A stretch of DNA of 30,985 bases from JBDSRX01 sp039929105. Its GTDB lineage: Bacteria > Patescibacteriota > Dojkabacteria > J137. Shown piece by piece: positions 1 through 7,039 of the stretch (within the stretch, counting starts at the first letter, position 1; each line of letters starts with the position of its first letter). The position numbers and the translations under genes are program-made. Location of the stretch: assembly GCA_039929105.1 (NCBI GenBank), contig JBDSRX010000034.1, positions 1 to 30,985 of the forward strand, written 5' to 3'. Under the pieces are notes generated by a model. It saw only the letters and a list, made by a program, of their open reading frames with translations, was not told where the DNA came from and did not search any database.

Positions 1-266
1 ATTGCAGTACCATCATCCATATTCATCCCTTTACGTATTAGTTCAGCGATTCTAACTAAACCATTAGTTGTGTCTACCCCTTGTAAAAAGAGTCTTTCAA
101 AAACCATAGCAGGCCTGTAGATATCGAATTTACCAGGCTCTGCTTCTTGTTGAGAAGATCTGAATTTTTTTATTCTTTCAACTTCCTCTGGAGTTATTGT
201 CACATCGAAGTAATCTTTAAGTGAAGTAGTATCATTATATGTCGAACCATAAGATTCGATTTTCAT
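1..266 (-). CDS. Unknown protein, C-terminus cut by window edge
   Basis: An open frame starts with ATG at 266 on the minus strand and runs off the left edge without a stop, giving at least 88 residues. The visible N-terminus is hydrophilic and predicted soluble (MKIESYGSTYND..., later ...GKFDIYRPAMVFERLF). No motif is recognised. It lies 48 bases downstream of the stop of the 318-aa gene in the same orientation, so it is probably the fourth gene of the unknown minus-strand block that begins at 4063. The spacer holds a T8 tract but no convincing hairpin, so co-transcription is plausible. Function unknown. Confidence 0.7.
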   Translation of the reverse strand, partial: MKIESYGSTYNDTTSLKDYFDVTITPEEVERIKKFRSSQQEAEPGKFDIYRPAMVFERLFLQGVDTTNGLVRIAELIRKGMNMDDGTA

Positions 267-314
267 TTTTAGTGCAAAAAAAATTTAGGACGAATTAATT
301 GTTACGAAATGGAA

Positions 315-1271
315 TCAACTTTCAACATATCTTCTAGCCATAATATCAATCAGTGCAGTTATACATTGAAACCTGTTCATTTCTAGAAAATCTTGCCTCC
401 CTGTTTTCTCCACAAGCATATCTAAAATAATTTGATAATCTAATTCGTGAACAGAATTTATATAATCTAAGAGCTCTACGATTGCTTCCTTCTTCAGTTT
501 TACTATATCGAAACCACTTTCCAATATTCCTTCCTTAAATTTTCTAGTAATAGTTACAAGTTGTGAATTGAAATCTTCTACCACCATTTCCATATTAGGG
601 ATATGTGAATCTCTTTCCTCAGTGTCTGCTAACAATTTTCTTTTATTGAATCCTTTAACTAATAAGTTAGTTATTTGATTTTTAAGATTTTTACGAACAT
701 AATCTCTACAAGTTTCAGATAGACCATCATTTATAACATCTTTATTCGAACCACCTGTAAGCATTCCCAGTGCTAATCTTTTAAATCTTGAGTCTTGGGT
801 CAAAATCGCAAAAACATATGTCATTCTTTCTATTACTGGATCTAACATTATATTGACGAATTCATCTACATCATCAATCATATGTATAATTGGAAGGGAT
901 AAATCCCCAACTATTTGTAAGATTGTTGTACTTACAATATGATCAATTTTTACTTCTTCTCTTCTTTCAACATTATTTAAATCATCTTGAGTAACGCTTT
1001 TAACTCCATACTCACTTATAGTTTTATACATAGCTAATACCTTAGCTTTTATAGTATCTTTATCGTCATCAATTTTATGTGGATCTTTTAATAATGCTGC
1101 TTTGAAAAGCTGCATAGTATGAATCGTAGATCTTAATTGATTTTGGGCTGCTGCAACTTCATCCGGATTGTTTGATCTAGCTTGTAGAAGACGTTTAGAT
1201 GCTTCTTTTCTTTCTTTTTCTAAATCTAGTTGTAGAACTGCTAAAAAAGATTGTGAAGGTTGTTGATTCAT
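315..1271 (-). CDS. Unknown mostly helical protein, 318 aa
   Basis: ATG start at 1271; the stop is TGA, direct evidence that TGA is a stop in this genome. The N-terminal 50 residues are rich in K, E, Q and A and could form a coiled coil; the rest looks like an alpha-helical soluble protein with no signal peptide or membrane segment. I recognise no catalytic motif. It follows the 172-aa gene after a 68-base gap and precedes the truncated gene at the left edge, all on the same strand. The gap contains a short weak inverted repeat followed by T8, which could be a poor terminator. Likely a lineage-restricted protein; function not assigned. Confidence 0.75.
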   Translation of the reverse strand: MNQQPSQSFLAVLQLDLEKERKEASKRLLQARSNNPDEVAAAQNQLRSTIHTMQLFKAALLKDPHKIDDDKDTIKAKVLAMYKTISEYGVKSVTQDDLNNVERREEVKIDHIVSTTILQIVGDLSLPIIHMIDDVDEFVNIMLDPVIERMTYVFAILTQDSRFKRLALGMLTGGSNKDVINDGLSETCRDYVRKNLKNQITNLLVKGFNKRKLLADTEERDSHIPNMEMVVEDFNSQLVTITRKFKEGILESGFDIVKLKKEAIVELLDYINSVHELDYQIILDMLVEKTGRQDFLEMNRFQCITALIDIMARRYVES

Positions 1272-1339
1272 ATTTTACAAAAAAAAGATAGTAATGATGC
1301 CATCTTGGACTAACATTCTAAGTTATTACTGATAAGATA

Positions 1340-1858
1340 TCAAGATTCTATAAAGATAGTATTAAATCTCACTTTTAGACGAAGAATCATAACATTAACA
1401 AAATCAGAAAAATCCATACATAATAAATGAGTGTAGCTATAACCATCAGAATTCGGCGTTTCTTTCATTAAAAGCAATCTGAAAAGTGCTTCTTCTTTAG
1501 AATTAGAATATCCTCCTTCTCTAATTAGAGCTGAATAATACCCTATTTCCAATTTCGATACACCTCCAGTTATATACTTGTACCAAGTAATAAGGTACTT
1601 AATTAAGAATCCAATCTCTTTATTACTTAAATGAACATCGTTTTTATTCATATACAAATGTAAATTAGCGATTGTCCCTTGGAGAAAAAACTCTAAATCT
1701 ACATTATTAATAAATTTATCGGATAAAACATCAACTTTTAAAGTATTAATAATTTGCTGATATTCAGGCAAATCATCGACATACAAAATGTCAGATTGAT
1801 AAAAAAAATCAAAATCTTTAGTCGGCGTGGTTTCTATTGTATTTAAATACTGATACAT
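1340..1858 (-). CDS. Unknown protein, 172 aa
   Basis: ATG start at 1858, only 15 bases after the stop of the 729-aa gene, so it is probably expressed with it. The protein is acidic and aromatic-rich at its N-terminus (several Y, F and D residues in the first 60 positions), without a signal peptide or clear membrane helix. No domain recognised. The short spacer contains TAAAAT about 12 bases before the ATG, so an internal promoter is also possible. Function unknown; the gene-like length and tight spacing to its neighbours are the main support. Confidence 0.7.
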   Translation of the reverse strand: MYQYLNTIETTPTKDFDFFYQSDILYVDDLPEYQQIINTLKVDVLSDKFINNVDLEFFLQGTIANLHLYMNKNDVHLSNKEIGFLIKYLITWYKYITGGVSKLEIGYYSALIREGGYSNSKEEALFRLLLMKETPNSDGYSYTHLLCMDFSDFVNVMILRLKVRFNTIFIES

Positions 1859-1873
1859 ATTTGGATGAAAATT

Positions 1874-4063
1874 TTATGCTTCGGCTACCTGAAGTGAAAA
1901 ACACTTCTCTAAGAGAGCTTTTATATCAAAACGTCGCGATGATGATAGTAATTCTATAATTCCATACTTATCTTCCACCTTACCAAACTTCCTTTTTATT
2001 TCCTCTAATATTGGCACCAATGAGTCTTCTGGCTGTATAGTTGAAAGTGTTATTTTTAAATCACTAAAGTCTATTAACATTAAAGTTAATTTTTCTCTTA
2101 AAGACACAATAATGTAGGGTAGGAGGGCTTCATATTTACTAAATAGCCTAACAGTAGTTGATATTAGGTTAGGTATTTCATTCAATGTAAATTTTATAGA
2201 TGAATTCATTATAATATGAGCAACAGAATGCTCAGCTAATTCATGCCAGTCTCCAGTTCCAGGATTAAATTTTAAAAAATCACCCATAACTTCATCAATT
2301 GTATCTGCATAGTAAGTTGCACTAGGTAAATGTATCCTCATATATGTGCACATAGTTCCTGCTACAAATACTTCAACATGATTGTCTGCCATTTCATTGG
2401 ATCTAGGAATAGTTCTTAATAGCTGTCTATTTTCTATTCTTTGCTCCAACTGATTTGAATAAAAACTGTGCAAAGCCTCAGAATCTACATTAATATCTCT
2501 TAATCTATAAAAATCATTTACATACGAATCTATATTAATAATATTCATTTGATCTGTTTGTACTAATGCATCGTGGAATAAATTTTTAAATCTCAAAAAC
2601 ATTATTGTAAACAGCTGGAATATAACCGTACCTGATAAGTTAACTCCTTCCTTCTTTTGTATATACTCATTCAAACTAAATATTGAAAGCTCAAAGATTT
2701 TAAAAAAGTATTCTATCATCTCTTTAGGATGCCCAGTATTGTTTAATCTCTCACCTCCTAAAATGTTTCTAAACTCATTTGCGACCTCGCCCTTTAAATC
2801 TATTACATTTGTAGTAAAAGTACTTTCAAAAAATGCACTAGAAGCTGGGTTAAGATCCTTACATTTCCTAGGGTCAGGAACTCTTCTTTTATCTTCTAAA
2901 ATCTTTTTTGTTTGATAAATTGAAGTTACACTTCCATTCATTGCAGACATTAGCTCTAAATTAATTTCGTCTTCAATCGCATAGCTTACAGCTGGTTGAA
3001 AATTTTCTATCAATTCATAAGGTAAGACCTGTAATCTTGCCCCTCTAGTTGTACTATTTATAAAGAAATCCATAGAATTCGAAATATAACTAAGATTCAA
3101 TAAACGACTTATATAGTAGTCTAGTGCCCTAATCATAACTGTGGATTTATCTTGAAATTGCACAGTTATTAAAGCATCGTAATGAGTCTCCCCAAAGGCA
3201 ATTTCATTTTTTAGTGCATTTTCAATTTTAGAGATTACTTTCCTAAATTCTGCTTCTGGCTTAGAAACATACTTTTTAATAAATATACTAACAAGCCTCT
3301 CTACTTCTTCAGTACTTTTAAATCCATTAACAAGATTAGTTCTTAACTTATAGATAATTTCTAGAACATCCTTTGAGAGTCCTGAGATTTTATTCTTATC
3401 GGAGAGAAGATTTATTATGTCCGGTAGAAAACTATTAACAAATTGCAAAGTAGATTTTTTAATAGATGCATCTAGATCTTCTTCAGAATACGTTTCACCA
3501 TACTCTATCGATAAATTTGCTAGAAAAATTTTTGCTTTATACCATGCCACTCCTTTAGCATAAACAAGATGCTCCACAATTGTCTGAACATTTGTTCTCA
3601 TTTTTTGCATATATTGTTGAACTACATCTCGATTTTTCTTTATATCAATCAACCCCATTCCTTCTTTGAAAGTTAAAATTGATTCCGGGAATGAAATAAC
3701 TTTTCTAAGAACAAAATCCATAAGAGCCACATCGTCAATAACTCCAGAAACAATAGCTTCTTTATAATAGATATCACAAAGTACCATAATAGACTCTCTA
3801 GCCAGAAACTCTGAACTTTCAATGGCAGATCTTAATGCGTTTATTTTTTGTTCGTCAATACTTACTCTTAAACTTAATTCTTGCGTCTGAATAGTAGTAT
3901 CTGTTCCTTCAGTTTTATTAGCAAGAGTGCCAGTGACTGGTAATGGAGATGTAAAAAGGTTTATAGTTCTATGTGTTCCGGTAGCAGCAACATTTTGGGG
4001 AACATCTACATCTATATCATCTAGAGTACCTGTACCGTTAGTTGTTTGATTAAACGTATCCAT
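1874..4063 (-). CDS. Unknown large helical protein, 729 aa
   Basis: This is the first and largest gene of the four-gene minus-strand block; ATG at 4063. After a Thr/Asn-rich, probably disordered N-terminus (about residues 1-65) the protein appears predominantly alpha-helical with many I, L, K and E residues. I see no Walker motif, protease triad, signal peptide or transmembrane segment. The block faces away from the plus-strand genes beginning near 4134, so 4064-4133 is a divergent control region. A TTTAAT box eight bases before the ATG could be a -10 element. Function unknown; probably specific to the organism's lineage. A structural or scaffold role is possible but unsupported. Confidence 0.8.
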   Translation of the reverse strand: MDTFNQTTNGTGTLDDIDVDVPQNVAATGTHRTINLFTSPLPVTGTLANKTEGTDTTIQTQELSLRVSIDEQKINALRSAIESSEFLARESIMVLCDIYYKEAIVSGVIDDVALMDFVLRKVISFPESILTFKEGMGLIDIKKNRDVVQQYMQKMRTNVQTIVEHLVYAKGVAWYKAKIFLANLSIEYGETYSEEDLDASIKKSTLQFVNSFLPDIINLLSDKNKISGLSKDVLEIIYKLRTNLVNGFKSTEEVERLVSIFIKKYVSKPEAEFRKVISKIENALKNEIAFGETHYDALITVQFQDKSTVMIRALDYYISRLLNLSYISNSMDFFINSTTRGARLQVLPYELIENFQPAVSYAIEDEINLELMSAMNGSVTSIYQTKKILEDKRRVPDPRKCKDLNPASSAFFESTFTTNVIDLKGEVANEFRNILGGERLNNTGHPKEMIEYFFKIFELSIFSLNEYIQKKEGVNLSGTVIFQLFTIMFLRFKNLFHDALVQTDQMNIINIDSYVNDFYRLRDINVDSEALHSFYSNQLEQRIENRQLLRTIPRSNEMADNHVEVFVAGTMCTYMRIHLPSATYYADTIDEVMGDFLKFNPGTGDWHELAEHSVAHIIMNSSIKFTLNEIPNLISTTVRLFSKYEALLPYIIVSLREKLTLMLIDFSDLKITLSTIQPEDSLVPILEEIKRKFGKVEDKYGIIELLSSSRRFDIKALLEKCFSLQVAEA

Positions 4064-4133
4064 TTAAGGGCATTAAAAAAGTTCTGTCTAACCTAAGCTG
4101 ACTGAACCTCAAACTTTATATAAAAGAATATAC

Positions 4134-4247
4134 ATGAATATCAGAAGGAATTCAATGAATTTATTTTCGATGATTTTATATACATTGTGGGTTAATGATT
4201 ATTTTTTGAAATTCTATTTTAAATATCCACAAACTCTATATAGCTAG
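4134..4247 (+). CDS. Possible small ORF, 37 aa (or 30 aa from second ATG)
   Basis: An ATG at 4134 opens 37 codons ending with TAG at 4245-4247, inside the 3' arm of a terminator-like hairpin. A second in-frame ATG at 4155 is preceded by AGAAGGA with about five bases of spacing, one of the few Shine-Dalgarno-like sequences in the window. The product is hydrophobic and aromatic (MNLFSMILYTLWV... from the second ATG) and could be a single-pass membrane peptide. Support: the run of open codons in AT-rich DNA, the SD-like site and the hairpin directly after it. It may still be a chance ORF or the leader of the 228-aa gene. Confidence 0.3.
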   Translation: MNIRRNSMNLFSMILYTLWVNDYFLKFYFKYPQTLYS

Positions 4248-4255
4248 AGTTTTTT
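4231..4255 (+). terminator. Terminator-like hairpin before the 228-aa gene
   Basis: AAACTCTA (4231-4238) pairs with TAGAGTTT (4245-4252) around a six-base loop, and the T run continues to 4255. It reads as a plus-strand intrinsic terminator just upstream of the -10 box (4272) of the 228-aa gene. No annotated plus-strand gene precedes it, which supports a small upstream transcript such as the ORF at 4134-4247, or an attenuating leader. Confidence 0.55.
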
Positions 4256-4271
4256 ATATTCATATTCGTGT

Positions 4272-4277
4272 TAAAAT
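4272..4277 (+). promoter_or_regulatory. -10 box TAAAAT, leaderless-type
   Basis: TAAAAT ends exactly six bases before the ATG at 4284. With initiation about seven bases after the -10 box, transcription would begin at or next to the start codon. No Shine-Dalgarno is present. One of several identical arrangements in the window. Confidence 0.5.
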
Positions 4278-4283
4278 TAATTT

Positions 4284-4970
4284 ATGGATTATTTTCAAAC
4301 AGACGAAAAAGATATTAATATAGACAATCCCGAAGATGCTACATCTATGTACGAGCAAGGATTTGTTTTAACCAGAAAGATAAAAGGTAATTTCATTCAA
4401 ACTAGGTCTTTAAGAATTAAACTTTCCGAATTTGTTCTCAGTTCAGAGAATAGAAGAATTCTAAACAAGAATATGGATTTAAAACTGGATCTTCATTCAC
4501 TTCCATTAGCCAATTACAGCTGGCAGATACATAACCTTGGGAAAACTTTTTACACTGAACGTTTTGGTGATGGAACAATGAGTGCATCGAAGATTAAAGA
4601 GATGTTCACTGAAACTGACAAAAGTAACATGAACTATGTATTTGTGTACAAGTACTTAACTTCAAGTAAAGAATTTGCTGATGGGTACACATTATCTTAT
4701 GTAAATGAAAAAATAATTCACTATGCATATCCATTTTATAATCAAGAAATCCCAAAAGAAAAGAATCTAGGAATGGCAATGATGCTAAACGCAATTAATT
4801 ACTCTAAGGATAAAAATAAAGAATACATTTATCTAGGTTCTGTTGTCGAAAAAAAATCACTATACAAACTTCAATTCACAGGGTTAGAATGGTTCAATAC
4901 AGATACTAAACAATGGGAAAAAGATTTAGATAAACTAAAAACCCTCGTCGAGGCTGCCGACACTCACTAA
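4284..4970 (+). CDS. Unknown protein, 228 aa
   Basis: ATG at 4284, six bases after a TAAAAT box, without a Shine-Dalgarno. The product is soluble by eye, rich in K, N and Y, with no signal peptide or transmembrane helix and no motif I recognise. It is followed after 47 bases by the 122-aa gene on the same strand, which has its own TATAAT box. The terminator at 5614-5640 is the first strong plus-strand stop signal for both. It is divergent from the unknown minus-strand block at 1-4063. Function unknown. Confidence 0.75.
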   Translation: MDYFQTDEKDINIDNPEDATSMYEQGFVLTRKIKGNFIQTRSLRIKLSEFVLSSENRRILNKNMDLKLDLHSLPLANYSWQIHNLGKTFYTERFGDGTMSASKIKEMFTETDKSNMNYVFVYKYLTSSKEFADGYTLSYVNEKIIHYAYPFYNQEIPKEKNLGMAMMLNAINYSKDKNKEYIYLGSVVEKKSLYKLQFTGLEWFNTDTKQWEKDLDKLKTLVEAADTH

Positions 4971-5005
4971 CGGCGACAATTCTTGATCGTTTCCCATATA
5001 AATAG

Positions 5006-5011
5006 TATAAT
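5006..5011 (+). promoter_or_regulatory. -10 box TATAAT, leaderless-type
   Basis: A perfect TATAAT lies six bases before the ATG at 5018. No Shine-Dalgarno lies between it and the start. This fits a leaderless transcript for the 122-aa gene. Confidence 0.6.
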
Positions 5012-5017
5012 CCATCA

Positions 5018-5386
5018 ATGAATCTGATTGAATTTATCAACAAAACAGAAGCAACGAGGAATATTGGACAAGTTGAATGCATGTCTCTAGAAGAAGCAAC
5101 GGCTACAATTACAAATCTTATGTCTAGTATGGGAATGTCAAACCCTTCTACACCTACAAATTCTTCATCTAAAGGTGTTACAGTAAAGAAAAAAGGTAAT
5201 ACTATTATAATTACTCTGAGTATGTTCAATCCACCGATAACGTTTGTATGGACAAATCTATTACCTGCAAAAGCATTGCCTGATGTTATAGCAAAAATTA
5301 TTGAGGAAAAGAAGAAAATTGGAAGTATTAATAATATTACACTTTCAGACGGAACAAGATTAGTTCAATTAGGAGTTACTCGTTAG
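5018..5386 (+). CDS. Unknown protein, 122 aa
   Basis: ATG at 5018, six bases after a perfect TATAAT. Predicted soluble; a Ser/Thr/Asn-rich stretch near the middle (NPSTPTNSSSKG) looks like a linker between an N-terminal helical part and a C-terminal part with alternating hydrophobic residues that could be beta-strands (TVKKKGNTIIITLSM). No known domain recognised. Its stop TAG at 5384-5386 shares bases with the stop of the small membrane protein gene on the other strand, giving a four-base tail-to-tail overlap. Function unknown. Confidence 0.7.
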   Translation: MNLIEFINKTEATRNIGQVECMSLEEATATITNLMSSMGMSNPSTPTNSSSKGVTVKKKGNTIIITLSMFNPPITFVWTNLLPAKALPDVIAKIIEEKKKIGSINNITLSDGTRLVQLGVTR

Positions 5387-5556
5387 AAACTTACTGGAAA
5401 ACTTGCAGGTGAAGAGACTACAACTTCAACATCATCCACAATAATTGGTTTAGGTACTAAAATATCTTGAAACATTAAAACTAATATTAGTACTACATTT
5501 AAAACTAGTATTACTATTCCAAAGGGTATTATGTATTTTCCGCTATCAGATCCCAT
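5383..5556 (-). CDS. Small single-pass membrane protein, 57 aa
   Basis: A short minus-strand frame starts at ATG 5556 and ends with TAA at 5383-5385. The protein has a short polar N-terminus (MGSDSGKY), one strongly hydrophobic helix at about residues 9-29, and a C-terminal tail rich in V, P and D that could face outward or inward. Its stop lies in the TTAG shared with the 122-aa gene, the same tail-to-tail overlap seen at three other convergent junctions here. It lies downstream of the DsbA-like gene on the same strand, but a hairpin (5578-5603) and a probable bidirectional terminator separate them. Function unknown; codon pattern and topology make it more likely a gene than noise. Confidence 0.5.
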   Translation of the reverse strand: MGSDSGKYIIPFGIVILVLNVVLILVLMFQDILVPKPIIVDDVEVVVSSPASFPVSF

Positions 5557-5577
5557 AAAGATTTTAATAAATTCAAT

Positions 5578-5603
5578 AACTTGCAGGACGAGTCCTACAA
5601 GTT
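5578..5603. repeat. Inverted repeat between small membrane gene and terminator
   Basis: AACTTG and CAAGTT arms enclose AGGA and TCCT arms with one C/A mismatch, making a stem of about ten pairs with a CGAG loop. No T run follows on either strand, so it is not a typical terminator by itself. It lies just 5' of the small membrane gene on the minus strand and may be a stabilising or regulatory RNA element. Confidence 0.45.
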
Positions 5604-5613
5604 ATTATATCAG

Positions 5614-5640
5614 AAAGGTCTCCGAAGAGACCTTTTTTTT
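5614..5640 (+). terminator. Bidirectional-looking intrinsic terminator with UUCG loop
   Basis: AAAGGTCTC (5614-5622) pairs with GAGACCTTT (5627-5635) and is followed by T to 5640, a strong plus-strand terminator for the 228/122-aa genes. Read on the minus strand the loop is TTCG closed by C-G, the very stable tetraloop, followed by TTTC. The 3' tail overlaps the stop codon of the DsbA-like gene at 5639. Confidence 0.8.
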
Positions 5641-6493
5641 ACTTAGCTAAAGCCGTATCTACTGCAGATTGCATATCTGTATAGCTATATGCTCCAGCGA
5701 AATTTGTCTCATTAACAAAGAAGCCTGGTGTACCACTTACTCCTAATTCTGTTCCCTTTGCTTGATCTTCAGTTAATCTAGAATCATACTTACCACTGTT
5801 AAGACAAGACTTTAGATTATCTAAGTTAACTCCTCCCGTCTTCCCTTTCATTGCAGTAATTAATGTATCGTACTTAGTTGTATCGTTCTTTACGGTATCG
5901 TTTTGAATGCTATAACCATCTGCCCCGTATAAGTAATCATGCATATCCCAGAACTTTCCCTGTTCGTGAGCACAATATAATGCTCTTGTTCCTACTTCTC
6001 CATTACCATGTCCATTTGTATAGAACCACATATAAGAAGCTTTTCCCTCATCAACTAACTTCTTGAATTCTGGTACAGGTGCAGTATAAGTTCCACCGTC
6101 TGCTACTAATGTAAATCCAGAACTTTTATTTAATTCAGCATTCTTTCCTCCAGCAATGTGACAATATGGACAAGATGGATCTGAGAATTCTACGAATGTT
6201 ACTTTCTTACTATCATCTCCAAACTTTATACCATTTGATAAGCTATATAGAGATTTAATTTGATCTGCTGTTACAGTTACAGCTCCAGTTGCTGCTGGTG
6301 GCGTTGTAGTGGTTGTTCCAGTTGTAGTCGTAACAGAACCAACTTTGGTTGCAATATTGTTTAGTCCAAAGAATAAAGATGCTGATAAAACTAATGCAGA
6401 AAGGAAAATAGCTCCTGGCATTAAAAATTTATCGATATTAATAGTTACTGTCGCGGCTTTAACTTCCTGCGATTTTTTTGTTTCCTCTGCCAT
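5639..6493 (-). CDS. DsbA-family thiol oxidoreductase, membrane-anchored
   Basis: Thioredoxin-fold protein (Thioredoxin_4/DsbA-like) expected to form or shuffle disulfides outside the cytoplasmic membrane. Residues 1-24 are cytoplasmic, one membrane helix spans about 28-50, then a Thr/Pro/Ala-rich linker to about 72 leads to the catalytic domain. The active site is C108-P-Y-C111, and the cis-proline loop is GTP at 254-256 in GVSGTPGFFVN. The family motif ALYCAHEQGKFWDMH is at 171-185. C174 and C230 may form a second disulfide. Length 284 aa is normal for an anchored form. No separate DsbB or VKOR partner is in the window. The eight-cysteine exported protein immediately upstream is a plausible substrate or partner (inference). 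Confidence 0.9.
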   Translation of the reverse strand: MAEETKKSQEVKAATVTINIDKFLMPGAIFLSALVLSASLFFGLNNIATKVGSVTTTTGTTTTTPPAATGAVTVTADQIKSLYSLSNGIKFGDDSKKVTFVEFSDPSCPYCHIAGGKNAELNKSSGFTLVADGGTYTAPVPEFKKLVDEGKASYMWFYTNGHGNGEVGTRALYCAHEQGKFWDMHDYLYGADGYSIQNDTVKNDTTKYDTLITAMKGKTGGVNLDNLKSCLNSGKYDSRLTEDQAKGTELGVSGTPGFFVNETNFAGAYSYTDMQSAVDTALAK

Positions 6494-6612
6494 TAAAAAA
6501 GATCTAATAAAAATAAAATTGTAATGCCATTTTATGCAAATCTGTAGCCTAAATCAAGTGAAGTTTAAGTGAATAAGTTATGAATTTCGTATGAATTGAC
6601 TAAATTATTTAA

Positions 6613-6951
6613 TCATTTGAAAGTACATGTTTGGACACACATTTGTATACAAATTACATCTCCAGTTGCGTTTCTACATGGTGATGCACAAGCATCGAAG
6701 ACTCCGTCTAGATTTCTACAGAATGGTTCGCTTACTTTTTCACATTCTTGGTTTTTAGCAACCCAAGTTCCACCCTCATTTATACATTTTAAACTTACAT
6801 CATTAACATTTACCTCACTCGAGATGGAATTTTGAATTCTATTTCCTAAAACAATACCTAATACTCCAATCCCCACCGAAAAAATTACAAGAATTATAAG
6901 ACTTGCTATGAGTACATACATATTTTTTGGAGGCTCTTTAACTTGAATCAT
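6613..6951 (-). CDS. Membrane-anchored cysteine-rich protein, 112 aa
   Basis: Short cytoplasmic N-terminus, one membrane helix at about residues 11-35, then an extracytoplasmic tail of about 75 residues with eight cysteines at 56, 70, 78, 88, 92, 101, 105 and 109. There are none in the cytoplasmic part. An even number clustered outside the membrane suggests up to four disulfides in a small knotted domain. The spacing is not a zinc ribbon I recognise; the closing C-x3-C-x3-C pattern (101, 105, 109) is distinctive. The gene lies 119 bases upstream of the DsbA-like gene on the same strand, which suggests the oxidoreductase may fold it. I recall similar short Cys-rich proteins in CPR genomes, but name no family. 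Confidence 0.75.
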   Translation of the reverse strand: MIQVKEPPKNMYVLIASLIILVIFSVGIGVLGIVLGNRIQNSISSEVNVNDVSLKCINEGGTWVAKNQECEKVSEPFCRNLDGVFDACASPCRNATGDVICIQMCVQTCTFK

Positions 6952-7027
6952 ATTTATTATTTGTGATAATTAAATCTTATCAGATATTTGGAAGGTTCAC
7001 AATTTTAGAATAAATTGATCTGTTTGG

Positions 7028-7033
7028 TATAAT
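7028..7033 (+). promoter_or_regulatory. -10 box TATAAT for rarA, leaderless-type
   Basis: TATAAT ends six bases before the ATG at 7040. A weak -35 (TTAGAA, 7005-7010) lies 17 bases upstream. No ribosome-binding site fits between the box and the start codon. Confidence 0.6.
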
Positions 7034-7039
7034 CAAAGC

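Noticed and set aside
1280..1305. Weak inverted repeat followed by T8 between the 172- and 318-aa genes
   Set aside because: Only five pairs with a large loop; insufficient to call a terminator.
4223..4231. DnaA-box-like ATATCCACA, possible origin
   Set aside because: A single near-match without a cluster, dnaA, dnaN or AT-rich unwinding repeats nearby.
4906..5229. Minus-strand 107-codon frame across the 228/122-aa junction
   Set aside because: Overlaps two same-strand plus genes and the promoter between them; no supporting start or domain.
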